DNA from: Prevotella sp.
GTDB lineage: Bacteria > Bacteroidota > Bacteroidia > Bacteroidales > Bacteroidaceae
DNA length: 55,437 nucleotides
NCBI GenBank assembly: GCA_022769285.1
Contig: JALEKD010000013.1
Span: 1 to 55,437, forward strand
Direction: 5' to 3'
Shown: in pieces, positions 8,548 through 16,816 of the stretch
How positions within the stretch are numbered: position 1 is the first letter of the stretch
Layout: each line of letters begins with the position of its first letter
Notes under the pieces: model-generated
The model's input: only the letters and a program-made list of their open reading frames with translations
Databases searched by the model: none
Told to the model about the DNA's origin: nothing
Position numbers and translations under genes: made by a program

Positions 8548-8631
8548 AAAAGTTGTGCATCGCGTAGGTTTTTTAGTAACTTTGTAAAGTTAAACCATTT
8601 ACTAAAAAACTACGCAGTATGCACAACTTTT
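8548..8631. repeat. Long inverted repeat enclosing the hybrid-sensor promoter
   Basis: The left arm 8548-8579 and right arm 8599-8631 are reverse complements over almost their full 32-33 bases. The outer 13 bases (AAAAGTTGTGCAT) and inner 11 bases (TTTTTTAGTAA) match exactly, and only the middle differs by an indel and one to two bases. The 19-bp centre holds a second small dyad (AACTTT-GT-AAAGTT). The promoter box TAACTTTG begins in the left arm and ends in the centre. The right arm contains the first ATG (8619) of the sensor gene. Likely roles are an operator for a dimeric regulator, a cruciform, or a hairpin in transcripts reading through from upstream. Confidence 0.85.
8577..8584 (+). promoter_or_regulatory. 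Promoter -7 box for the hybrid two-component sensor
   Basis: TAACTTTG lies 35 bp before the ATG at 8619. The upstream TTG at 8553-8555 has about 21 bp spacing. Both elements lie within the long inverted repeat, so a protein bound to the palindrome would cover the promoter. Confidence 0.6.
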
Positions 8632-11600
8632 CTTTTAAGCGTCAGCCTATGTACCTTAGAGGCTGTAAGAAAGCTTTCTGTGCAACCCCCAATAGGTACT
8701 GGCGGCATCTGCTGTATGCCGTTGCACTTTTTGCTATATTTATCATCCCCCAGACTTCGGCAGCCGATACTGGCTACCGTTTTATGCACCTTACCAGCCG
8801 CGATGGGCTGCCCCATCAGCAGGTCGAGGCATTGGCCCAGGATCGCTGGGGCAATATCTGGATAGGTACCCGTAATGGCCTGTGTCGCTACGATGGCTAC
8901 CGCATTACCACCTACCGCCATCGTGTGGGCGACAATACCTCCATCATGCACAGCTACGTACATTATATATTTGTAGACAGCAAAGGGCGTATCTGGGTAG
9001 GCACCGAGAACGGTGTGAGCCGCTACCGCCCCCTCTCTGATGACTTCCGCAACTATCCGCACTCGCGTCCGTTCTCGTTCCAGATGGTCGAGAATCACAA
9101 GGGTACCATCTTTGCCGGTGGCGACGAGCTCTTCAAATACAGCGAGGCCATCGACTCTTTTATCCAGGTGCCCGTTCTGGATAACGGGTTCGTCAATTCG
9201 ATGGCGGTAGACCAGCACAACAATCTCTATATGTCTACGACCAAGTCCATATTCTGGTACGATAGCTCGCTCAGCAAGATACATAAACTGGACCCGTCCT
9301 ACTATGCCGACTTCATATCCAGCCTTAACGTCGTAATCATGCCCTTGAAGGTCGACTCGCGTAACCGCCTGTGGCTGGGACGTAACGGCAAGGGCGTCAT
9401 GTACATCGACCTGAAGACCGGGCACAAGACTATCATTCCCGCAGAGAAGATTTCTAACGGTATAGTACGCACTATCGAGGAAGACGGTATGCACCGCATG
9501 TGGATAGGTACCGAGGGCGGTGTAACGATTATCTACCCCGATGGCCGGATAGTGCAGCTGCGCCACGAGGCCAAGAATGGTATGTCGCTCAGTGATAACG
9601 CCATCTACAAGATACTCTGCGACAAGGACCAGAACATCTGGATCGGTTCTTACTTTGGTGGTGTCGACTACCACCTCAGTCAGACGGGCGGTTTCCACTG
9701 GATTGAGCCAGGCCTGGGCACCAATGAGCTCAAGTCGCGTGTCGTCCGTATGATTATAGAGCCCCAGCCCGGCATTTTCTGGCTCGCCATGGAGGATGGT
9801 GGCATCAACGTGTACGACAGCCGTACCGGCGTGGTGACCCGCAAGACCGATATTCAGGGCCTGGGTACCAATGTGCACTCCCTCTACTACGACCGGCGCA
9901 AGAATGAGGTGTGGATAGGCACCCGCTTTAATGGCCTGATACGCTACTCACTCTCTACCGGTCAGCAACACCGCTACTATCTTACTCACGGTCTCGACGC
10001 CGAGGGCATCTTCTACATCGCCCAGCAGCGCAACGGCCGCATCTGGGTGGCCACTATGCGCGGACTGCGCTATTATGATGAGGCTAACGACCGTTTTCTC
10101 TCCGTGAACAACCGTACTCTGCGCGATGACTACTGTTATACTCTTTATGTAGACCGGGGCGACAATCTCTGGGTGGGCACTACTGGCTCGGGCATTTTCT
10201 GCATCAACGGGCGTACGGGCCGCATCAACCATATCCGCGCCAGCCAAGAAACGGGACTCAAGGATCACTATATTATCTGTATCTACCAGGATGTCAACGG
10301 CCGTATGTGGTTTGGTACCAACAACTATGGTCTGCAGTATCTGGATACTAAGACCGGGCGTATTTGCGAGCCTGCCGGCGAGTCCCTGCTGGCCAACAGT
10401 ACCATCTGCAGCATCAACGAGGACTGGGCCCACCATCTCTGGATCAGTACCAGTCAGGGCCTGTTTAGGTACGATGTCCGTTCGGGCAACTTTATACGCT
10501 ATTCATCGGCCAATGGGTTGCCTGTCAACCAGTTCAACTTCTCTTCCTCACTCCGCGCAGCTAACGGCACCATGCTCTTTGGTACCATCAACGGTCTGAT
10601 AACCTTTAACGCCCGTCGGTTAGCCGCCTCGCAACAGAATTGTCGCGTGTTCTTCAAGACCCTGTCCATCAATGACGAGCCCATTAACGTGAAGAGTCCC
10701 GACTCGCCCCTTACCACGCTGCTGGACTCATGCCAGGAAATCAGGCTGAGCTACAACCAGGCGCGCAACTTCAGCATTGAGTATGGTGTCATCATGCCTG
10801 GAAGAGCCCGGGCCATCAAGTACCAGGTATGGGTCGAGGGTATCGACGAAACCTGGCGCAATGTGGACAACGAGTGTATCTTCCATGCCTACAGCCTGCG
10901 CCCCGGCACCTATAAGCTTCATGTGCGTGCCAATAGTCTTAACCAGAGCTGGGACAAGTGTCCTGAGCGTGTGCTCAAAATAGTGGTTGAGCCCCCGTTC
11001 TATCAGACGGTATGGGCCTATCTGTTCTACCTGTTGGTACTGGCGTGTCTGGGCCGTTTCCTGTACAGGCACATACTACAGCGCCAGGACGAGCGCAATG
11101 CCGTAAAGATGGCTCGGATGGAAAAGGAGAAACTCGAGGAGGTAGACCGGGTCAAGTTCAACTTCTTCACCATAGTGAGCCACGAGCTCAAGACCCCCCT
11201 GTCGCTCATCATGGCCCCTCTGCGCAGCATGCAGAAAGAGAAACTGGATCCGCGGGTAAGCCGCCAACTTGACATGGCCCTGCGCAACGCCCGCAAGATG
11301 GAACAGCTCATCGGCGAGCTGGTCACCTTTAACAAGATAGAGACCGATAACTTCCCATTCTATATCCAGAAGGGCGACCCGCTCAACTTTATCGAGCAGG
11401 GCTTTATGACCTTTGCCGAGGTGGCTGCCGAGAAGAAGATAACCTTCAGCATTAACTGCGAGAACAACGGCGAGGAGGTGTGGTTCTCGCCCTCCTACGT
11501 AGAGCGCATTGTCAACAACCTGCTCTCTAACGCCCTCAAGTTCACGCCTGCTAAAGGCTGCATTACCCTGAGTGCCCGCATCGTTGGTGGCGATGGCTCG

Positions 11601-12728
11601 CCCTACGACTACCTGGAGATTAAGGTGGCCGATACGGGCATAGGCATCGTGAAAGAGGAACTGGGCCACATCTTTGACCGTTACTACCAGACCAAGCGTG
11701 GCTACAATGCCAATAACAGCGGCTGGGGAATAGGTCTGTCGCTGGTAAAGCGGCTGGTCGAGGTACACAAGGGCGACATACAGGTAGACAGCGGGATAGG
11801 GCAGGGCACCACCTTTACCGTAAGGCTCAACGTGTCGAGCTCGGCGTTCGAGGATAAGTGCCGTATTACGGCCGACAAGGTGGTGGTGCCACTTACCGAG
11901 TACAAGTTCTCTGACAACCTGTCGCTCCAGGTTCGCTCGGCCGGTCAGACAGCCATGCCGCGGTTGGCCCAGAACGCCCTCCGCATCCTGATAGTCGACG
12001 ACAACCCGGATATGTTGAGCTATCTCACCGATTACTTCAAGGACAAGTACAATGTCGTTACTGCCCCCGATGGCTGCGAGGCCCTTGAGATAGTGCAGCA
12101 GCAAGAGATAGCCTTGATAGTGTCAGACGTGATGATGCCCAACATGGATGGCATAGAGCTGTGTAAGCAACTGAAAACCAATATAGCCACCTCGCACATA
12201 CCCGTCATACTGCTTACGGCCAAGACCGAGGCCGATGATATGATGACGGGCTACGCGGCCGGTGCCGAGGCTTACGTGTCTAAGCCCTTTGACCCCCAGG
12301 TGCTCGAGTTGCAGATTAACAACATTGTCCAGTTGGTCAAGAACCGCCAGCACCAGTTGGTTAACACGCCTGAAGCCGACGTGGAGGCCGATACGCTAAC
12401 CGAGCTCGACCGCGAGTTCGTGCGCAGCATCAACGACATCGTCGAGAAGAATATAGCCAACAGCGATTTCTCCATCGTAGACATCACCTCAGAGCTGGGT
12501 GTAAGCCGTAGTCTGCTACACACCAAGATGAAGAGTCTGATGGACATCTCCATGGGCGAGTTTATCCGCAAGAAGCGCCTGGAGAAAGCCTGCGAGCTGC
12601 TCAAGAAGGGCTACAACGTGTCAGAGTCGGCTTACCGTACCGGATTCTCAGACCCCAACTACTTCTCTAAGGCATTTAAGAAGCAGATGGGTGTAAGCCC
12701 GTCAGAATATGTGGAGGCCACGCGATAA
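8619..12728 (+). CDS. Hybrid two-component system sensor/regulator (HTCS)
   Basis: 1369 residues; a start at 8649 (MYLRGCKK) is equally possible. An N-terminal membrane anchor (about 24-48) leads to a periplasmic two-component propeller with many IWIGT/LWVGT blades (about 50-730), then a Y_Y_Y domain (about 740-805) and a membrane helix (VWAYLFYLLVLACLGRFLY, about 812-832). Next come a HisKA domain (His in VSHELKTPLS, about 854), HATPase (NNLLSNALKF; DTGIGI), a receiver (LIVDDNPD; phosphate-accepting Asp in VSDVMMPNMDG, about 1169) and a C-terminal AraC-type HTH (about 1270-1369). HTCS proteins bind oligosaccharides in the periplasm and switch on nearby glycan-use operons. The flanking DUF4965 and GH43 genes are the natural targets. 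Confidence 0.95.
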   Translation: MHNFSFKRQPMYLRGCKKAFCATPNRYWRHLLYAVALFAIFIIPQTSAADTGYRFMHLTSRDGLPHQQVEALAQDRWGNIWIGTRNGLCRYDGYRITTYRHRVGDNTSIMHSYVHYIFVDSKGRIWVGTENGVSRYRPLSDDFRNYPHSRPFSFQMVENHKGTIFAGGDELFKYSEAIDSFIQVPVLDNGFVNSMAVDQHNNLYMSTTKSIFWYDSSLSKIHKLDPSYYADFISSLNVVIMPLKVDSRNRLWLGRNGKGVMYIDLKTGHKTIIPAEKISNGIVRTIEEDGMHRMWIGTEGGVTIIYPDGRIVQLRHEAKNGMSLSDNAIYKILCDKDQNIWIGSYFGGVDYHLSQTGGFHWIEPGLGTNELKSRVVRMIIEPQPGIFWLAMEDGGINVYDSRTGVVTRKTDIQGLGTNVHSLYYDRRKNEVWIGTRFNGLIRYSLSTGQQHRYYLTHGLDAEGIFYIAQQRNGRIWVATMRGLRYYDEANDRFLSVNNRTLRDDYCYTLYVDRGDNLWVGTTGSGIFCINGRTGRINHIRASQETGLKDHYIICIYQDVNGRMWFGTNNYGLQYLDTKTGRICEPAGESLLANSTICSINEDWAHHLWISTSQGLFRYDVRSGNFIRYSSANGLPVNQFNFSSSLRAANGTMLFGTINGLITFNARRLAASQQNCRVFFKTLSINDEPINVKSPDSPLTTLLDSCQEIRLSYNQARNFSIEYGVIMPGRARAIKYQVWVEGIDETWRNVDNECIFHAYSLRPGTYKLHVRANSLNQSWDKCPERVLKIVVEPPFYQTVWAYLFYLLVLACLGRFLYRHILQRQDERNAVKMARMEKEKLEEVDRVKFNFFTIVSHELKTPLSLIMAPLRSMQKEKLDPRVSRQLDMALRNARKMEQLIGELVTFNKIETDNFPFYIQKGDPLNFIEQGFMTFAEVAAEKKITFSINCENNGEEVWFSPSYVERIVNNLLSNALKFTPAKGCITLSARIVGGDGSPYDYLEIKVADTGIGIVKEELGHIFDRYYQTKRGYNANNSGWGIGLSLVKRLVEVHKGDIQVDSGIGQGTTFTVRLNVSSSAFEDKCRITADKVVVPLTEYKFSDNLSLQVRSAGQTAMPRLAQNALRILIVDDNPDMLSYLTDYFKDKYNVVTAPDGCEALEIVQQQEIALIVSDVMMPNMDGIELCKQLKTNIATSHIPVILLTAKTEADDMMTGYAAGAEAYVSKPFDPQVLELQINNIVQLVKNRQHQLVNTPEADVEADTLTELDREFVRSINDIVEKNIANSDFSIVDITSELGVSRSLLHTKMKSLMDISMGEFIRKKRLEKACELLKKGYNVSESAYRTGFSDPNYFSKAFKKQMGVSPSEYVEATR

Positions 12729-12731
12729 AAG

Positions 12732-13133
12732 ATGATAATGAGTATGATACAACGTATTAGAACTATAATATTAGTATTTATGACCAGTGTGTTAGGAGCT
12801 TGTGCCCAGTCGGCCGACAGCATTAGGAGCGTAGATGCCACCGCCTTTGAGCGGGCCATACAGGCCGACAGCGTGCAGGTGGTAGATGTGCGTACCGCCG
12901 ATGAGTATGCCGCGGGCCACATCGCCCACGCGGTGAATATAGATGTGCTCCAGCCAGCCTTTATGGACAGTGTCCGCCGGCTCGATCGCCATAGAGAGGT
13001 GTATGTGTACTGCCGGAGCGGCAAACGGTCTATGACGGCAGCCCGCCAGTTGGCTGCTGCAGGCTACCGAGTAGTTAATCTGCGTGGGGGCATTATCGAG
13101 TGGGCCACTGCGGGTAAAAGTGTAGTGAAGTAA
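12732..13133 (+). CDS. Rhodanese-like lipoprotein
   Basis: A 133-residue protein with a lipoprotein signal (IILVFMTSVLGAC) and one rhodanese domain. VVDVRTADEYAAGHI and the active-site loop VYVYCRSGKRS, with its catalytic Cys, are clear. Periplasmic single-domain rhodaneses carry sulfur or take part in redox and stress chemistry; the partner is unknown. It starts only 3 bp after the HTCS stop and overlaps the YjbQ start by one base, so it is probably translated from the HTCS transcript. Start codons at 12732, 12738 and 12747 are all possible. Confidence 0.85.
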   Translation: MIMSMIQRIRTIILVFMTSVLGACAQSADSIRSVDATAFERAIQADSVQVVDVRTADEYAAGHIAHAVNIDVLQPAFMDSVRRLDRHREVYVYCRSGKRSMTAARQLAAAGYRVVNLRGGIIEWATAGKSVVK

Positions 13134-13543
13134 TGGCCCGCCAGTACACCTTTGCCCTGCGCGAGCGCCCCCGGGGGTGCCATATTATCACCTCCGAGGT
13201 GCTCCAGCACATACCCGACCTGCCCCAGGTGGGCGTGCTCCATCTCTTTGTACAGCATACCAGCTGCGCCCTGTCTGTCTGTGAGAACTGGGATTCCTCT
13301 GTCCGCTCGGACATGACGGCCATCTACAACCACCTGGTTCCTGAGAACCAGCCTTATTACGACCACGTGTTAGAGGGGGCTGATGATATGCCCGCTCACG
13401 CTAAGTCTATCCTTACCGGGGTGAGCGTGAGCATACCCATCGCCCAGGGCCAACTCTGTCTGGGCACTTGGCAGGGCGTGTACCTCTGCGAGTTTCGCAA
13501 CCACGGTGGCCCACGTCATATCGTGGCTACCATTATCGAGTAG
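13133..13543 (+). CDS. YjbQ/UPF0047 family protein
   Basis: A 136-residue cytoplasmic protein with the family hallmarks VLHLFVQHTSCALSVCEN, a central GADDMPAHAKS with conserved Asp/His, and the C-terminal GTWQGVYLCEFRNHGG. Members show weak thiamine-phosphate synthase activity in vitro, but the true role is unsettled. The ATG overlaps the stop of the rhodanese gene (TAATGG), which implies coupled translation. The length is normal. Confidence 0.9.
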   Translation: MARQYTFALRERPRGCHIITSEVLQHIPDLPQVGVLHLFVQHTSCALSVCENWDSSVRSDMTAIYNHLVPENQPYYDHVLEGADDMPAHAKSILTGVSVSIPIAQGQLCLGTWQGVYLCEFRNHGGPRHIVATIIE

Positions 13544-13565
13544 CATTATAGGGAGCGTGGGGGCT

Positions 13566-14150
13566 ATGGACAAGCGTACACCCGAGCAGATACATCGTAA
13601 CATGGCGGCGGTAAAGTCCAAGAATACACGCCCCGAGCTATTGGTGCGCCGTTTTCTGTGGGCCCGCGGTTTCAGGTTCAGGCTCAATAGTCCGCGGCTG
13701 CCCGGTCATCCCGATATTGTCTTACGCAAGTATCGCACCTGCGTCTTCGTCAACGGCTGTTTCTGGCATGGTCACCAGAATTGTAGCCTTTTTCGCCTGC
13801 CCCAAACCCACACCGAGTTCTGGCGCGATAAGATAGCGCGCAACCGCCGTCGCGATGTGGCCGAGCAACAGCGTCTGGCCGATATGGGTTGGCACTGCGT
13901 GGTGGTGTGGGAGTGTCAGCTGCGTCCGGCTTGCCGTCAGCAGACCTTGGAGTCGCTTGCCTATACCCTTAACCACATCTTCCTGAGCGACATAGAGCAC
14001 AGCTATCCGCCCCCTGTCCCTGACGATGCTCCGGCCATGGCCGCTGAGCCGTTAGGAGAGTATGGCCAGCCTGCCCCAGAAACCCCTCAAGGTAACTCCC
14101 AAGCCTCTCAAATAGTCCCTAAGCCTCCTATGGGTGATGAGAAGCAGTGA
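13566..14150 (+). CDS. vsr: Very short patch repair endonuclease (Vsr)
   Basis: 194 residues, with the start at 13566 (MDKRTPEQIHRNMAAVKSKN) matching the family N-terminus. Vsr nicks DNA 5' of a T:G mismatch produced by deamination of 5-methylcytosine. Visible key residues are Glu24 (TRPELL), catalytic Asp50 (GHPDIV), the FVNGCFWHGHQNC block with zinc ligands and catalytic His (65-73), and Cys117 (VVVWECQL). The first about 145 residues are the enzyme. The last about 50 are a Pro/Ala/Gln-rich tail that looks disordered and is longer than usual. No cytosine methylase gene is adjacent, or anywhere in the window. It follows yjbQ by 22 bp. Confidence 0.92.
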   Translation: MDKRTPEQIHRNMAAVKSKNTRPELLVRRFLWARGFRFRLNSPRLPGHPDIVLRKYRTCVFVNGCFWHGHQNCSLFRLPQTHTEFWRDKIARNRRRDVAEQQRLADMGWHCVVVWECQLRPACRQQTLESLAYTLNHIFLSDIEHSYPPPVPDDAPAMAAEPLGEYGQPAPETPQGNSQASQIVPKPPMGDEKQ

Positions 14151-14204
14151 GCGCTGGATCAAGGATTCTCTCTGGGATAACGGCAATTATCCCCCTATTT
14201 GTCA

Positions 14205-14260
14205 AGACCTACCTTTACGATGCTGGGAGCCGTCTTTAGAAAGCTCAAGTTCGGTCTTTT
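14205..14260 (+). repeat. Hairpin repeat, copy A
   Basis: One of three copies in the window of a core that runs ACCTTTACGATGCTGGGAGC and continues CGTCTTTAGAAA. The left flank GACCTACCTTT pairs imperfectly with AAGTTCGGTC on the right and is followed by TTTT, so the copy could also serve as a terminator 55 bp after vsr. Upstream 14175-14196 (GGATAACGGCAATTATCCCC) matches copy B; downstream 14277-14370 matches the right arm of copy C. Confidence 0.8.
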
Positions 14261-14602
14261 CATTTCCCGTGACCCCATTGTGGCATGGCAAGCCAGTGCC
14301 GGTATGCAGGAAACTCTTTTTTGCTCTTCTATCTTTTTGCTTTTTACTTTTCAGAGTCTCTTTTCCTTTTTCCCCCTCTTGCTTTTCGACACAGGTTGCC
14401 CTCTCTGCATTACTCCTCGTGCTCGCTGCTTTATTCCCTGCCTCTTTCTGTGATGCGTATATGGCTGATTTCTATCTATTTCGTGGCCATGGTTGGCACG
14501 GGGGTGGTGGCTGCGGGTACTCTTGCCATCTAGATAAAAATATAGGTAATAGGCAATAAAAATACAGATATTCTACACAAAGTTACCATGCACGCTGGTG
14601 GC
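14261..14602. other. Pyrimidine-rich non-coding stretch
   Basis: A C/T-rich region without a credible gene. 14277-14370 resembles the right arm of repeat copy C (shared ATTGTGGCAT, then runs of CTTTTTACTTTTCAGAGTCT). Short open frames cross it but have low-complexity composition (Phe/Leu/Ser) and no motif. Confidence 0.5.
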
Positions 14603-14609
14603 TTATTCG

Positions 14610-14617
14610 TAACTTTG
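14610..14617 (+). promoter_or_regulatory. Promoter -7 box for the 668-residue protein
   Basis: TAACTTTG, 86 bp before the ATG at 14703. The leader is A-rich. No strong TTTG is seen at the expected distance upstream, as is common for promoters that need an activator such as an HTCS. Confidence 0.5.
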
Positions 14618-14702
14618 CACTCGTCGGAGAACAACTGTTTCTCTGTGGTAATAACAGATAAAAAAACAAATAACGATTCTCACAAAACAAAACTACTGAA
14701 CC

Positions 14703-16709
14703 ATGTTAAAAAAGGTGTTAATCTCATTTCTCCTCATTGTGCCAATGGCGATGGCTGAGGCTGCCAATGTGACCTATCACATCAGCCTGAAAAAACCAGG
14801 CAATACCAGCGTAAAGCATGCGCTCACTGCAAAGGGCAACCAACTGGTTGATGCGCAGGGCAAGGCGCTCCCCATCGACATCAGTTACAGCCAGACTACT
14901 GTCGGCGGTGAGACCACACTTACTGTTACCTTGCAGGCCCGCGAGAAGGTGTACTATAATATAGGAATGGAGGTGCCCACGGGCTATGATACTGACCAGT
15001 GCGATTTCTACCTCCCTGGCTTCTGGTATCACCAGAACCTGCGCTCTCCTAACACTGCCCCCTCTTTCCATGTGGCCAAGAGCTGGAATGTTCGCGAAGA
15101 CCGCCTTTCAGCTCCGCTGTCGGGCGTGTTCTCGCAGCAAGCCGGAGCCTCGCTGTCGGTACTGCGGCAGATAGATGCGCAGCCTGCCGACGCGCTGATA
15201 CCCCTTGCCCAGGGCGAGGTGATACTGGGCGGTCCTACATCGCTGGGCTATGTGGGCTTCGACAATGAAACGGGCAAAGCCAAGCTGACCTTTGGCTATC
15301 CATATATAGAGACCCCGAAGCGATATATCCGCAAGCTGACGCTCACGCCGGCTATCTACACTTTTGCCAAACTGGATAAGGGCGAGAAGAAGACCCTGAC
15401 GTGGACGCTGCACGAGGGCCGCGAGGCCGATTACGGCAAGTACGTGGCTGATACATGGAACTACTGCTTTGACCGCATCAACCCGCAGCCCGTTAAGGCC
15501 GATGTCAATGTGGCTGAGGTTAAGAAGAATCTTACGGGCTACTTCCGCGAGTCGTATGTTGACAAGTACGACCTGAAGTACAACTCCGGCCTCTCGCTCC
15601 TTACTGACAAGTGCGAGCCTGCTAACGAGCTGGAGTTGGGTTTCTGTGGCCGCGTGCTGCTCAACGCCTTTAACGAGTTAGAGTATGGCGAGGCCAACAA
15701 TGATGCTCAGCTTGTGCAGATGGGCCGGTCTATCTTTGACAGTTTTCTACACCATGGTTTCACGGAGGCAGGCTACATCTACGACCGTCTTAACTACGGC
15801 AGCAAGCAGCCTTGGGGCGGCCGTCACAGCATACGCCAGCAGAGCGAGGGCATCTACGCCATCCTGCACATGCTCAAGTATGACAAGAACCGTGGTAAGC
15901 TGCATCGCGACTGGGAAAAGCGCGTGCGCACCATCCTCGATAACTTCGTCCGTCTGCAGAACGCCGATGGCAGTTTCCCCCGCAAGTTTATGGACGATGG
16001 CAGCGTGGTTGACAAGTCGGGTGGCAGCACCCCCTCGGCAACTGTGCCTCTGGTGATGGGCTACAAGTACTTTGGTGACAAGCGTTACCTCAAGGCCGCC
16101 GAGCGCACTATCGACTATCTGGAGAAGAACATCATCGCCAAGAGCGATTACTTCTCGTCGACACTCGATGCCAACTGCGAGGACAAGGAAGCAGCCATCA
16201 GCGCGGTTACGGCTACCTACTACATGGCCCTCGTTACCAAGGGCAAGGCCCGCCAGCACTATATCGACCTCTGCCGCGAGTCTACCTACTTCGCCCTGTC
16301 GTGGTACTACCTCTGGGACGTACCTTTCGCCCAGGGGCAGATGCTGGGCGACCTCGGACTGAAGTCGCGCGGATGGGGCAACGTATCGGTTGAGAACAAC
16401 CACATCGATGTGTTCGTGTTCGAGTTCGGTCATATCCTCAAGTGGCTTGGTCAGCAGACGGCCGACAGCCGTTTCGCCCAAATGTATAAGGTTATCTACA
16501 CTTCGATGGACCAGCTTATGCCCACGGCCGAGCGCCACTGCGGCATCGCCAAGCCTGGTTTCTATCCCGAAGTGGTTCAGCATACCCACTGGGACTATGG
16601 CCGCAACGGCAAGGGATTTTACAACAATTACTTTGCACCAGGCTGGACCATTGCTTCACTCTGGGAGCTCTATACACCTACCCGCACCGAGAGTTTCTTT
16701 AAGAAGTAA
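14703..16709 (+). CDS. Exported protein of unknown function, probable six-hairpin glycosidase fold
   Basis: 668 residues with a signal peptide (MLKKVLISFLLIVPMAMAEA). Residues about 20-250 form a beta-rich N-terminal domain. Residues about 270-660 show helical repeats typical of an (alpha/alpha)6 barrel: ELELGFCGRVLLNAFNELEY, SEGIYAILHMLKYD, LDNFVRLQNADGSFPRKF, ATYYMALVTKG, IDVFVFEFGHILKWLGQQ. The LQNADGSFP and aromatic/acidic pattern suggest a polysaccharide-acting enzyme, but I cannot assign a glycoside hydrolase or lyase family. Acidic residues in the DNNAQ/EANNDAQ and ENNHIDVF regions are candidates for catalysis. Lying directly before two GH43 genes and after a putative activator-dependent promoter, it is probably part of an arabinan or arabinoxylan-type degradation set. 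Confidence 0.65.
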   Translation: MLKKVLISFLLIVPMAMAEAANVTYHISLKKPGNTSVKHALTAKGNQLVDAQGKALPIDISYSQTTVGGETTLTVTLQAREKVYYNIGMEVPTGYDTDQCDFYLPGFWYHQNLRSPNTAPSFHVAKSWNVREDRLSAPLSGVFSQQAGASLSVLRQIDAQPADALIPLAQGEVILGGPTSLGYVGFDNETGKAKLTFGYPYIETPKRYIRKLTLTPAIYTFAKLDKGEKKTLTWTLHEGREADYGKYVADTWNYCFDRINPQPVKADVNVAEVKKNLTGYFRESYVDKYDLKYNSGLSLLTDKCEPANELELGFCGRVLLNAFNELEYGEANNDAQLVQMGRSIFDSFLHHGFTEAGYIYDRLNYGSKQPWGGRHSIRQQSEGIYAILHMLKYDKNRGKLHRDWEKRVRTILDNFVRLQNADGSFPRKFMDDGSVVDKSGGSTPSATVPLVMGYKYFGDKRYLKAAERTIDYLEKNIIAKSDYFSSTLDANCEDKEAAISAVTATYYMALVTKGKARQHYIDLCRESTYFALSWYYLWDVPFAQGQMLGDLGLKSRGWGNVSVENNHIDVFVFEFGHILKWLGQQTADSRFAQMYKVIYTSMDQLMPTAERHCGIAKPGFYPEVVQHTHWDYGRNGKGFYNNYFAPGWTIASLWELYTPTRTESFFKK

Positions 16710-16816
16710 TCGCGCCGTGGCCACCATGGCCTGCGGGGTCATGACGGCCCTGCTTACCGGAACCATCGCGTAGCTCGTAGTGACTTTGAAAAAGCATCAT
16801 TAAGTTAGACAGATAG

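Noticed and set aside
8548..8631. Invertible promoter of the phase-variation type
   Set aside because: The segment between the arms is only 19 bp, too short for normal site-specific inversion, and no invertase gene is near.
7475..9878. Long minus-strand open frames opposite the DUF4965 and HTCS genes (about 360 and 420 codons)
   Set aside because: They mirror strongly coding, motif-rich plus-strand genes and have no family features; GC-rich codon use produces such shadows.
14134..14559. Membrane protein in the gap after vsr
   Set aside because: The open frames are Phe/Leu/Ser/Cys-rich because of a pyrimidine-rich tract and overlap the hairpin repeat; no start signal.
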